From JANQQC01 sp965262255 (GTDB lineage Bacteria; Pseudomonadota; Alphaproteobacteria; Caulobacterales; Hyphomonadaceae): a stretch of DNA of 64,000 nucleotides. The stretch's first letter is position 1. Each line of letters begins with the position of its first letter. The notes below the pieces were generated by a model. The model had not been told where the DNA came from. It did not search any database and saw only the letters and a program-made list of their open reading frames with translations. Shown here one piece after another: positions 55,873 to 64,000 of the stretch. Location of the stretch: assembly GCA_965262255.1 (NCBI GenBank), contig OZ253505.1:2976001-3040000 (forward strand). The letters run 5' to 3'. The position numbers and the translations under genes are program-made.

Positions 55873-57177
55873 GTGTTAGGATTAGAAATTGAAAGTATTC
55901 GCGCTAGAGAAATTCTTGATAGCCGAGGAAATCCGACTGTAGAAGTCGATGTTCAACTTCTCGACGGTAGTTTAGGTCGCGCTGCCGTTCCCTCTGGTGC
56001 TTCGACGGGAATGTTTGAAGCACACGAATTGCGAGACGGTGACAAGAAGCGATTTCATGGGAGGGGCGTTTCAAAGGCGATTGAGGCCATTCACGGCGAA
56101 ATTTCAAACCTGCTTTGTGGTCTTGAAGCGCATAATCAGACGGTCATTGATACCAGTTTGGTTGCGCTCGACGGTACGGAGAACAAGTCACGACTAGGTG
56201 CAAACGCGATCCTCGGTGTGTCTCTAGCGGTCGCTAAGGCAGCCGCGAAAGGCTTTGATATGCCGTTATATCGTTACATTGGAGGATGTAAAATTGATAC
56301 ATTTCCATCGCCGCATATCAACGTAATCAATGGCGGTGCGCACGCAAACAATAATTTGGCGTTTCAAGAATTTATGATTGTCCCGCGTATCAGAGGCAGT
56401 TTCAGAGAAGCAATTCGTTCAGCATCTGAGGTGTTTCATACCCTTAAAAAAATTATTGATGACAAGGGCTTAAGTACAAGCGTCGGAGACGAAGGTGGAT
56501 TCGCACCGAACCTGAATTCAAACGAAGAGGCGTTAGATTTACTTCTCCAATCTATCGAAAAGTCAGGATATAGACCGGGAGAAGACTTCAGTCTGTCGTT
56601 AGACCCGGCGGCGAGCGAATTCTATTCCAAAGGGAAATACTCAGCACAGACAGGGAAAAAGCCACTGACTTCGGAAGATCTCGTCGACTATTACGACCAA
56701 CTTACTGATAAATACCCGATAAACAGTATCGAAGATGGTATGGCCGAAGAAGATTGGGACGGGTGGATGCTTCTAACAGAGAAGCTCGGGGATTTTTGTC
56801 AACTTGTCGGTGACGATCTGTTTGCAACCAATATTCATCGGCTTAGAAAAGGAGTTGAACTAGGCGCGGCCAATGCAGTACTGGTAAAAATAAATCAGAT
56901 TGGAACTCTAACCGAAGCCATGAATGTGATGGAATTCGGTTACCGCAAAGGTTACGAAATGATGATATCGCATAGATCAGGAGAAACAGAAGATACTTCT
57001 ATTGCGGATATTTGTATGGGTATGAATTGCAGACAAATCAAGACCGGGTCTCTTTCCCGTTCCGAAAGGTTAGCAAAATACAATCAGATTATGAGAATCC
57101 AAGAGGAACTTAACCGGCCTGCGTTTGATCGTCTCGCCGAACAAGCAGATGCTCAGGAAAAATTTAACTTTTCCTAA
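55873..57177 (+). CDS. eno: Enolase
   Basis: A 434-residue glycolytic enolase (2-phosphoglycerate to phosphoenolpyruvate). All key segments are present: REILDSRGNPTVEVDVQL, SVGDEGGFAPN, the metal ligand in NSIEDGMAEEDW, the catalytic lysine in LVKINQIGTLTEA, and MISHRSGETEDTSIADI. The start is a GTG at 55873 with GAGGAA upstream. Length and order are standard. The gene sits directly behind rpmF. Confidence 0.97.
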   Translation: MLGLEIESIRAREILDSRGNPTVEVDVQLLDGSLGRAAVPSGASTGMFEAHELRDGDKKRFHGRGVSKAIEAIHGEISNLLCGLEAHNQTVIDTSLVALDGTENKSRLGANAILGVSLAVAKAAAKGFDMPLYRYIGGCKIDTFPSPHINVINGGAHANNNLAFQEFMIVPRIRGSFREAIRSASEVFHTLKKIIDDKGLSTSVGDEGGFAPNLNSNEEALDLLLQSIEKSGYRPGEDFSLSLDPAASEFYSKGKYSAQTGKKPLTSEDLVDYYDQLTDKYPINSIEDGMAEEDWDGWMLLTEKLGDFCQLVGDDLFATNIHRLRKGVELGAANAVLVKINQIGTLTEAMNVMEFGYRKGYEMMISHRSGETEDTSIADICMGMNCRQIKTGSLSRSERLAKYNQIMRIQEELNRPAFDRLAEQADAQEKFNFS

Positions 57178-57210
57178 CAGAGGACATTCAAAAACTAAAA
57201 TTCTTCAGAT

Positions 57211-58809
57211 TTAGAAATGTAGAATCGAAGCATATCTAACGTGTTCAAGTGCGTTAATTTTTTCAATGAGTTGTTGTTCAGGTTCAGCATCTATGCCTAC
57301 TAATGACACGGCTTCATCGCGGCTTTCCGTTCTTCCTAAGTTAAATGTCGCGATATTCATATTCGCTTTACCTAGGACAGCTCCGAGAGCTCCTATGAAT
57401 CCGGGACGATCGTGATTGTTGATGTAGAGCATAGTCGGCTGAAAATCGGCTTCAAGGGAAATTTCTTTCAGCTCTACAATTCTTGGACGACCTGCAATAA
57501 CTGTTCCGGCCAGTGTTCTCCATCCTCCCGCTGTTGAAGCAGGCCCGGTTAGTTTAGTTTTCACTTTTACCCGAATCAAACTCTCATAGACAGCACTCGA
57601 ATCTGTTTTGGTTTCGATCAATTTGACACCTGAGTCTTGCAAAACAGTCGGGGCAGAAACGATATTGACCTCACCGCGAGATGGTCTTAGCAATCCCGCC
57701 AGAAGGGAAGCGGTAATAGGCTTCCGATTCATTTCCGAGATGATTCCCTCATACTCAATTATGACTTCATCAAATCCATCCCCTGAAATCTGTCCAGCGA
57801 AGGCTCCAAGCTTCTCAGCTAGTGAAATAAATGGTTTTAGCCGGGGAGCTTCATCGGCAGTGATTGAGGGCATGTTTAGTGCATTGGTAACCGCTCCTGT
57901 CAAAAGATAATCTGACATTTGTTCGGCAATCTGAAGAGCGACATTTTCTTGAGCTTCCGTAGTCGCAGCCCCCAAATGCGGCGTAGCGATAAAGTTAGGA
58001 GCGTTAAACAATATGTTCGTAATTGCTGGTTCTGCTGAAAAAACGTCAAAAGCAGCACCTCCGACGTGACCAGAATCCAATAGTTCTCTTAAAGCCTCTT
58101 CATCAACTAATCCTCCTCGTGCGCAGTTAATGACTATTGTACCGGGTTTGGTTTTGCTCAAGGCCTCTTTGGATAGAATATTCCGGGTTTGGTCGGTTAG
58201 AGGTGTATGGAGACTGACGACATCTGAACGCTTTACCAGCGAGTCAAACTCTACACTCTCTACCCCTAATTGCTTGGCTCGCTCTTCTGTCAGGAAGGGA
58301 TCAAAGGCAATGACCTTCATTTTTAGACCTAAGGCACGTTCTGCGACTCTGCTCCCGATATTTCCACAGCCGATAAGGCCAAGGGTTTTGTAGGAAAGCT
58401 CACGTCCCATAAATTCTTTCTTGGGCCAGTTTCCACTTTGGGTGCCGCTATTTGCAGCGGGAATTTGCCTAGCACATGCGAACATCATTGCGATGGCGTG
58501 TTCTGCTGTGGTTATTGCATTGCCAAAAGGCGTGTTCATCACAACAATCCCATTGGCGGTGGCAGCCTTAACATCGATATTATCGACACCGATTCCCGCT
58601 CTACCAATTACCTTTAGATTTCTTGCCGCATCAATAATGTCTGCGTCAGGTTTACAACCTGATCGAACAACAAGTCCGTCATAGGCCGGAATCGTTCTAA
58701 TTAATTCTTCCTTTGATAAACCAATTTGAGTATCAACTCCTATGTTGTTTCTCTCGAAGATTTCGATTGCTGCAGGCGAGAGGCTGTCCGCTATTAATAC
58801 TTTTGGCAT
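57211..58809 (-). CDS. serA: D-3-phosphoglycerate dehydrogenase (long form)
   Basis: A 532-residue enzyme making 3-phosphohydroxypyruvate, the first step of serine synthesis. The NAD site is GLIGCGNIGSRVAERA, the active site INCARGGLVDEEAL with the catalytic histidine in ATPHLGAAT. It has the intervening domain and a C-terminal ACT domain (TMLYINNHDRPGFIGALG), which usually mediates serine feedback. It is convergent with eno and directly downstream of serC on the same strand (125 bp gap). Confidence 0.97.
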   Translation of the reverse strand: MPKVLIADSLSPAAIEIFERNNIGVDTQIGLSKEELIRTIPAYDGLVVRSGCKPDADIIDAARNLKVIGRAGIGVDNIDVKAATANGIVVMNTPFGNAITTAEHAIAMMFACARQIPAANSGTQSGNWPKKEFMGRELSYKTLGLIGCGNIGSRVAERALGLKMKVIAFDPFLTEERAKQLGVESVEFDSLVKRSDVVSLHTPLTDQTRNILSKEALSKTKPGTIVINCARGGLVDEEALRELLDSGHVGGAAFDVFSAEPAITNILFNAPNFIATPHLGAATTEAQENVALQIAEQMSDYLLTGAVTNALNMPSITADEAPRLKPFISLAEKLGAFAGQISGDGFDEVIIEYEGIISEMNRKPITASLLAGLLRPSRGEVNIVSAPTVLQDSGVKLIETKTDSSAVYESLIRVKVKTKLTGPASTAGGWRTLAGTVIAGRPRIVELKEISLEADFQPTMLYINNHDRPGFIGALGAVLGKANMNIATFNLGRTESRDEAVSLVGIDAEPEQQLIEKINALEHVRYASILHF

Positions 58810-58934
58810 GTTTTTAATGTCCGATCAGATTTAGGATTGTGGTGCGATTGCAAAAACAGCCACTAAAAGCGAAGAAGCGCTCAAGGCGTATGCAAAGGCG
58901 TTATTTGATTTGGGTTAGTTTAACGACCGACTAC

Positions 58935-60092
58935 TTAAACTATTGTTTGAGCGTATGCCCACTCGATCCAAGGAGTCAGTAATGCTACGTTATCGGGTTC
59001 GACTGTCCCACCACACCAAATTCGCAAGCCTGGTGGAGCTGTGCGATAAGCTGCGATGTCAAATGCAACAGTCTCATCTTCTAACAATTTTGTTAACTGC
59101 CCGACAAATTTCCATTGCTCTTCGACCGACAAAGAAGATATCTGCTCGTCAACAAACTTAAAAGTAACGCCTGTATTCGAACGTACTGACGAATCAGAAC
59201 ACAGAAATTCGATCCAACTAATCTCGCTAGCCCAGTTTTCTAGAATTTTTAAACTCTCGTCAGATCGATTTTTTAAACCTTTCCAACCACCCAATGATTC
59301 CGCCCAATCAAGGCATTGCAAATAGTCTTCAACACATAGCATAGACGGCGTATTGATCGTAACGCCTTGGAACAAATTTTCGTCAAGCTTTCCGTTTTTC
59401 ACCATTCTAAAGAGTTTTGGAACTGCTCGTTCCGGCGTGTAGGTTTCCAATCTATGAACCGCGTTTGGACTTAGAATCAGCATGCCGTGCGCAGCCTCTC
59501 CGCCAAGAACTTTTTGCCACGAGTAAGTAACAGCGTCTAATTTCTTCCAATCAATTTCTTGTGCAAAGCATGCTGAAGTCGCATCACATATCACCACGCG
59601 GTCTGGATTAGGCTTTATCCAATCTGCATTAGGAATCCTAACTCCAGAGGTTGTTCCATTCCAAGTGAAAATGATGTCAGCGTTATCTCGCGCTTCAGTA
59701 AAATCGGGAAGAAGGCCATAATCGGCAACGTGAAGTTTGGCATCGTCGAGATGAAGCTGTTCTCGAGTATCGATTACCCAGTCATTGCCAAAATTTTCCC
59801 AAGCAAAAACATCAAGCGGATTTTTTCCAAGCATTGACCACATACACATTTCAACTGCGCCGGTGTCAGAGGCGGGGACGATCGCAATTTTATAGTCGTC
59901 GGGAACCTCGAGAATATGACGAGTTCTGTCAATCGCTTGCCGTAAACGATCCTTTGCCGTTGCGGAACGGTGCGAACGGCCTAGGGCCGCGGACTCGAGA
60001 GAAGTAAGAGAGAATCCGGGTCGTTTAGTGGTCGGTCCGGATGAAAAGTAAGGACACGAAGGTCGCTTACTTGGTTTAGCAGGTGTGTTCAT
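58935..60092 (-). CDS. serC: Phosphoserine transaminase (alphaproteobacterial type)
   Basis: A 385-residue PLP enzyme for the second step of serine synthesis. It has the start KPSKRPSCPYFSSGPTTKRPGF and the PLP lysine in TYSWQKVLGGEAAHGMLIL, characteristic of the alphaproteobacterial SerC group. VVICDATSACFAQEIDW contains the cofactor aspartate. The gene is followed by serA, so the two steps are together. A structured leader precedes the start. Confidence 0.95.
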   Translation of the reverse strand: MNTPAKPSKRPSCPYFSSGPTTKRPGFSLTSLESAALGRSHRSATAKDRLRQAIDRTRHILEVPDDYKIAIVPASDTGAVEMCMWSMLGKNPLDVFAWENFGNDWVIDTREQLHLDDAKLHVADYGLLPDFTEARDNADIIFTWNGTTSGVRIPNADWIKPNPDRVVICDATSACFAQEIDWKKLDAVTYSWQKVLGGEAAHGMLILSPNAVHRLETYTPERAVPKLFRMVKNGKLDENLFQGVTINTPSMLCVEDYLQCLDWAESLGGWKGLKNRSDESLKILENWASEISWIEFLCSDSSVRSNTGVTFKFVDEQISSLSVEEQWKFVGQLTKLLEDETVAFDIAAYRTAPPGLRIWCGGTVEPDNVALLTPWIEWAYAQTIV

Positions 60093-60102
60093 TTTGGAAA
60101 TC

Positions 60103-60146
60103 CTATCCTCACAGATAGGGCGAACGCCGTTGGGGGCGTTTGGCCC
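60103..60146 (-). promoter_or_regulatory. Structured 5' leader of serC (serC-RNA-like)
   Basis: On the minus strand two hairpins precede the ATG. The first is GGGC-CA-AACGCC ... GGCGTT-C-GCCC (60118-60146). The second is CTATC-TGTGAG-GATAG (60103-60118), whose loop and 3' arm carry the GAGGA ribosome-binding site 13-17 bases from the start. A conserved serC leader RNA is known upstream of serC in alphaproteobacteria; this has the right place and a two-hairpin form, but I could not compare it with the model. Confidence 0.6.
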
Positions 60147-60304
60147 ACAAGTGTAATGCCATAAAAAAGCAAAAAAGTGAAGTCTATAATTTAAAAATGC
60201 GGCATAATGTTTTAGCTTTTGAATGCCGCGATGGCCAAATATCTATACATTTCTAGGCTTCTAAGGAGAGTTTAGAAAAAACTATTCTAGGACTATTGAA
60301 ACTT

Positions 60305-61162
60305 ATGTCACAACCCAGATTGATTACATCATTATCCGAGATAGCATCGAATTACGATACGATTCTGTGTGACGTGTGGGGAGTCATACACAATGGCCGA
60401 GAAGCCTTTAAACCGGCTTGTGAGGCACTAGTGGCTTTTCGAGAAGACGGAGGAAAGGTCTCTCTAATAACGAATGCGCCAGTTCCAGAAGAAAGAGTGA
60501 GGCGGTATTTCGAACCCCTTGGTGTGCCTGACGAGGCTTTTGATATTTGTGTTTCTTCAGGCGACATTACGCGGGAATACTTACACAAACATCGCAGAAA
60601 GAACATCTGGCGACTAGGCGAGGATGGAGGTTGGGCGCATGATAAATATCTCGTGGAGGGGATTGACTTGAATTTCACCCCGATGGAGAAGGCTGAGTAT
60701 ATCTTGTGTATCGGAACGCCGGGTGGTGGGAACACTGATCCTGAAACTTGTCGCAAAATTTTGGCCGAAGCTGCTAAAAGAGACTTAGAAATGATCTGTG
60801 CGAATCCCGATATTCAAGTTCGGGTAGGAGATCAATTATACTGGTGCGCAGGTGCGCTAGCTCGTATTTATGAACAAGAGGGTGGAAAAGTCATTTATGC
60901 TGGAAAACCCCATTCTCCAATTTATGATTATATTCTGAGAGCGCTCGCGACTAGGCAGATAGAACCATTGAAGTCTCGATGTTTGTGCATTGGAGATAGC
61001 CCAGCGACCGACCTGCGAGGTGCCGAGGCGAATGGTATGGATGGACTATACGTCGGCACGGGGCTAAAGATTCATACAGGTAAGTTTGAAGATGAGGTAG
61101 ATTCGTTACTGAAACATTATAACGTAGGGGCAACTTACGCAATTCCAGCTCTAAAATGGTGA
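60305..61162 (+). CDS. HAD-superfamily class IIA hydrolase (TIGR01459 family)
   Basis: About 285 residues of the NagD-like HAD group found widely in alphaproteobacteria. The nucleophile aspartate is in DTILCDVWGVIHNG, motif II in VSLITNAP, a lysine in VIYAGKPHSPIYDYIL, and motif IV in CLCIGDSPATDLRGAEANG. It probably dephosphorylates a small metabolite. A TTG at 60296 is possible, but the ATG at 60305 is preferred. AAGGAGAG at 60263-60270 lies too far upstream (35 bp) to serve either start. Confidence 0.88.
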   Translation: MSQPRLITSLSEIASNYDTILCDVWGVIHNGREAFKPACEALVAFREDGGKVSLITNAPVPEERVRRYFEPLGVPDEAFDICVSSGDITREYLHKHRRKNIWRLGEDGGWAHDKYLVEGIDLNFTPMEKAEYILCIGTPGGGNTDPETCRKILAEAAKRDLEMICANPDIQVRVGDQLYWCAGALARIYEQEGGKVIYAGKPHSPIYDYILRALATRQIEPLKSRCLCIGDSPATDLRGAEANGMDGLYVGTGLKIHTGKFEDEVDSLLKHYNVGATYAIPALKW

Positions 61163-61216
61163 CGAATCACGATAAATTGTGGTAAAACCCGCCTATATCC
61201 ATGGCAGGAAAAACAA

Positions 61217-61651
61217 ATGTCTAGAACAGAAGGTTATTTCTACGAAGATCTTGAGCTCGGTATGTGTCACGAGAGTGTTCATACTATAACGGAGCAGGCG
61301 ATTATGGACTTCGCGAATGTGAGCGGTGATCGCAACCCGCTTCACATGGATGAGGAATATGCCAAAAATACTATATTCAAAAAACGAGTCGCGCATGGGG
61401 CGTTGACGGCGAGTTTTATTTCTGGAATTATTGGTAATTACTTGCCAGGCCCTGGTAGCATATTTGTAGATTTATTTTGCCGATTTCGCCGTCCGGTCTA
61501 TATTGGTTCCGTCGTAAATGTTCATGTTGAAATTACGGAAATGCAAGATCGCGGAAATCGAGTGACTCTTACAGTCAAGTGCAGTACGAATGGTAAAGTC
61601 GCGATTAGTGGTCATGCGAAAGTCATGGTTCCCGGTAAAAAATCTGAATGA
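61217..61651 (+). CDS. MaoC-family hydratase
   Basis: A 144-residue hotdog protein of the MaoC/R-specific enoyl-CoA hydratase group. The hydratase motif is FANVSGDRNPLHMDEEYAKN (D-x-N-P-x-H), followed by RVAHGALTASFISG and FRRPVYIGSVVNVHVEI. Probably hydrates a 2-enoyl-CoA; no PHA genes are in view. The start has AGGAAAA. Its stop overlaps the ribF start (ATGA). Confidence 0.9.
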   Translation: MSRTEGYFYEDLELGMCHESVHTITEQAIMDFANVSGDRNPLHMDEEYAKNTIFKKRVAHGALTASFISGIIGNYLPGPGSIFVDLFCRFRRPVYIGSVVNVHVEITEMQDRGNRVTLTVKCSTNGKVAISGHAKVMVPGKKSE

Positions 61652-62586
61652 CAGTCTTCGCAGAGTACTCGAATCTGCCCGATAATGCGCGTGGATATTC
61701 GATTGCGCTGGGGAATTTTGACGGTGTTCACGCTGGACATCGAGCGGTAATGCATGCGGCTGCCGAAGCAGGAAGAATGGCTGTCGCAACTTTTGAACCT
61801 CCGCCGCGAGCGTTCTTTCGTCCTAATGATCCTCCGTTTAGAATATTCACTCCAACCTACAGAAACAAAATACTGCTTAAACAAGGTGCTGAGATCGTCT
61901 ATGAACTCCCATTTAACACGAATATGTCATCTATGACTGACGACCAATTCGTTGCAGAGGTACTTGAAAAAGGATTAGGGGTTAAACACGTTGCAGTTGG
62001 AACCGATTTTAGATTTGGTCGTGGGCGAATGGGGGATGCCTTGCGTCTTTCGTCTTTGGGACGTGCTCATGGATTTGGCGTTTCGGTTGTGGAAGATGTT
62101 GAACGTGATAATCGGAGAGTATCTTCAACAGCAATTCGTGAAGCGATAATTGCTGGAGAGCCAACAAAGGCAGCGGCTCTACTAGGAACAGTGTGGACTG
62201 TTGCAGGTATCGTTCAGCATGGACAAAAGCGAGGAAAACAATTAGGATTTCCAACGGCAAATATACATTTAACAGATATTATTCATCCAAAGCATGGGGT
62301 CTATGCAGTTTTGGCTCGATTGGATGATGAAAAGAATTGGCGAGAGGGTGTCGCCAATTTTGGTCGAACACCGACAACTGGAATCCGCTCTCCATTGCTT
62401 GAGGTATTTCTGTTTGACTTTGATAACGATATTTATAGTCACCAACTTGAAGTTGCGTTTATTGAATTTATGAGACCTGAACTAACGTTTGAAAGCGTCG
62501 AATCAATGGTAGACGCTATGCATACCGATATTGATAATGCTAAGAGTGCATTGTCGCAAAAAAGTTGCATTTTGTTGCCTGAGTAA
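61648..62586 (+). CDS. ribF: Bifunctional riboflavin kinase / FAD synthetase
   Basis: A 312-residue enzyme making FMN and FAD from riboflavin. The N-terminal nucleotidyltransferase has ALGNFDGVHAGHRAVM and VGTDFRFGRGRMGD, then VSSTAIREAI. The C-terminal kinase has GKQLGFPTANIHL and PKHGVYAVLARL. The start overlaps the MaoC gene by four bases; ileS begins 125 bp later in the same direction, the usual ribF-ileS order. Confidence 0.95.
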   Translation: MTVFAEYSNLPDNARGYSIALGNFDGVHAGHRAVMHAAAEAGRMAVATFEPPPRAFFRPNDPPFRIFTPTYRNKILLKQGAEIVYELPFNTNMSSMTDDQFVAEVLEKGLGVKHVAVGTDFRFGRGRMGDALRLSSLGRAHGFGVSVVEDVERDNRRVSSTAIREAIIAGEPTKAAALLGTVWTVAGIVQHGQKRGKQLGFPTANIHLTDIIHPKHGVYAVLARLDDEKNWREGVANFGRTPTTGIRSPLLEVFLFDFDNDIYSHQLEVAFIEFMRPELTFESVESMVDAMHTDIDNAKSALSQKSCILLPE

Positions 62587-62711
62587 TACATAGAACAAGA
62601 ATCCCGCCTTCGCCTATTTCGTTCTGCAAGACCTCTTCCCCATCATCCTAGAGTATTTCCTTATCACCTCTCAATGAATGAGATAGAAATTTGTGATTTA
62701 GAATCAGTAAC

Positions 62712-64000
62712 ATGCCGGACAATCCCTCCAACGTAAGCGAATCTCGAAATTATCGAGAAACTCTGTTTTTGCCGAAAACAGATTTCCCAATGCGAGGCAA
62801 ACTTCCCAAAGCTGAACCAGAATGGATTAAGCATTGGGATGATATGAATTTATATCAAAAAATGCGTGACGATGCGGCATCACGGCAGGCAAAACCTTGG
62901 TTGCTACATGATGGTCCGCCTTATGCCAATGGCCCGATTCATATCGGAACAGGCATGCAAAAAATCCTTAAAGATATTGTTATTCGATCCCACCAAATGG
63001 CTGGATGGGATGCTTCATATTTACCGGGTTGGGATTGCCACGGTTTACCGATCGAGTGGAAAGTCGAGGAGGACTATCGTTCAAAAGGAAAATCTAAAGA
63101 CGAAGTACCGAGCGGAGAGTTTAGAGCCGCCTGCCGTGCATACGCAGCGAAGTGGATTGAAGTTCAGAAACAAGGATTTCGTAGGCTAGGCGTAGAAGGT
63201 GAATGGGACGCACCTTACTTGACTATGGACTTTGTCAGCGAGTCGAGAATCGTAGCTGAGTTTCTGCGTATCGCAATGACGGGGAATCTAGTACGAGGTG
63301 TCAAGCCGATTATGTGGAGTCCTGTCGAGAGAACAGCACTGGCAGAAGCAGAAGTAGAATATGCTGACCGAGATACGCCGTCAATTTGGGTGAAATTTGG
63401 AATTAGCCAAACAAGTGCTAGCAAAGAAAGTGTCGAAAATCTGTCAGATGTGTCCGTCGTAATTTGGACGACGACCCCTTGGACTATTCCTGCAAACCAA
63501 CTCGTTGCGTTTGGTCCAAATATGAATTACTCAATCTATGAAGTTGAAGAGGTATGTTCAGAGGAGGAGATAGGTTTTGTTCCTTATGCTCAAAAAGGTG
63601 AGAAACTGATTATTTCTGAGTCTCTTGTGGACTCAGTCATGTCTGCAGCAAAAGTCAAAACTTACAAAAAAATTTGCAGTGTTTCTTCGGATCTATTGCA
63701 AACTCTAAATTTGGTTCATCCCCTCAAAGAAACGTCGCGATTTTTTGAACACCGAATCCCACTTGTTGCTGGTGATCACGTTAGCGATGATACTGGATCC
63801 GGTTTTGTCCATTCAGCTCCAGCGCACGGAGAAGAAGATTATTTCGTGTGTCTTGCAAGTGGTATGTCACCAAAAGATATTCGAGACATAGTTGATGAAA
63901 ATGGTTGCTACAATCATCCTGACCTACCCGACTACCTTCAAGGTTTAGATATTGTTCGGACTTCGGGAAAGAAACGCGGAAAAGCCGGCAAAGCAAATGA
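62712..64000 (+). CDS. ileS: Isoleucyl-tRNA synthetase, N-terminal part (cut by window end)
   Basis: The frame from ATG 62712 is open to the end of the window (429 codons). It shows LLHDGPPYANGPIHIG, YLPGWDCHGLPIEWKVEEDY, PVMWSP-like IMWSPVERTALAEAEVEY, and the editing-domain part VVIWTTTPWTIPANQL and SGFVHSAPAHGEEDY, all isoleucyl-tRNA synthetase hallmarks. The HIGH motif reads HIGT here. The KMSKS half lies outside the window. Confidence 0.95.
   Translation, partial: MPDNPSNVSESRNYRETLFLPKTDFPMRGKLPKAEPEWIKHWDDMNLYQKMRDDAASRQAKPWLLHDGPPYANGPIHIGTGMQKILKDIVIRSHQMAGWDASYLPGWDCHGLPIEWKVEEDYRSKGKSKDEVPSGEFRAACRAYAAKWIEVQKQGFRRLGVEGEWDAPYLTMDFVSESRIVAEFLRIAMTGNLVRGVKPIMWSPVERTALAEAEVEYADRDTPSIWVKFGISQTSASKESVENLSDVSVVIWTTTPWTIPANQLVAFGPNMNYSIYEVEEVCSEEEIGFVPYAQKGEKLIISESLVDSVMSAAKVKTYKKICSVSSDLLQTLNLVHPLKETSRFFEHRIPLVAGDHVSDDTGSGFVHSAPAHGEEDYFVCLASGMSPKDIRDIVDENGCYNHPDLPDYLQGLDIVRTSGKKRGKAGKAN

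Noticed and set aside
1..64000. tRNA, rRNA, tmRNA, SRP RNA or RNase P RNA genes
   Set aside because: I looked for the usual conserved cores in intergenic regions on both strands and saw none; small RNAs without known cores cannot be excluded.

Overview
The window reads as chromosomal DNA of an AT-leaning Gram-negative bacterium, most likely an alphaproteobacterium. The basis is a TIGR01459-type HAD hydrolase, an alphaproteobacterial-length SspB, the alphaproteobacterial form of SerC with a structured leader, and an AsmA/DUF3971 protein next to a Bcp peroxiredoxin. No rRNA or tRNA gene was seen. About half of the window is housekeeping: fumC, hemH, rpmF-eno, serA, serC, ribF, ileS, an RluB/RsuA-type pseudouridine synthase, sspB and acyl-CoA enzymes. 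The rest is accessory: an AbiE pair, an IS630 element, two giant autotransporters, hipBA, a type IIG-like restriction-methylase, a Fic protein, VapB antitoxins and several small inverted-repeat elements.

Layout: 1-192 is the tail of an unidentified gene. 756-2321 is an AbiEi/AbiEii pair. 2609-3653 is an intact IS630 copy with TA target duplication. 3790-11167 and 12335-21941 (minus strand) are two paralogous autotransporters arranged in tandem, each copied together with about 450 bp of upstream DNA; a tnpB remnant and a 223-bp inverted-repeat element lie between them. 22347-25701 holds a small membrane protein and a minus-strand operon (CitE-like lyase, two GST-kappa/HCCA-isomerase-like proteins, a membrane protein). 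25842-26290 is a tandem pair of the same 223-bp element. A P450, a lipoprotein sulfatase, hipBA, a fatty acid desaturase and an Eco57I-like enzyme follow up to 37188. 37382-44011 is bcp, asmA-like, fumC and hemH. A Fic gene (44033-45574) is preceded by an array of about 22 short sites. The remainder is mainly metabolic genes, ending in a cut ileS.

Most notable observations. (1) Both autotransporters carry a G9 tract inside the signal-peptide coding region. It puts the 76-codon leader out of frame with the roughly 2,400- and 3,100-codon bodies; loss of one G (or gain of two) would join them into proteins with an ordinary signal peptide. Each also has a second homopolymer (C11 and C15 on the coding strand) just upstream of a conserved extended -10 box, so both transcription and translation look switchable. 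As given, both genes are in an OFF frame. (2) Upstream of the Fic gene, 14-bp sites (consensus TGAAAAACGGTTAC) repeat with start-to-start distances of 20 or 30 bp almost without exception, so all lie on one face of the helix. A 174-bp element with an 8-bp target duplication has inserted in the array, and removing it restores the 30-bp step. (3) A 223-bp TA-flanked element occurs three times at exactly the same length. (4) hipBA has two TATC-N6-GATA operators 40 bp apart.
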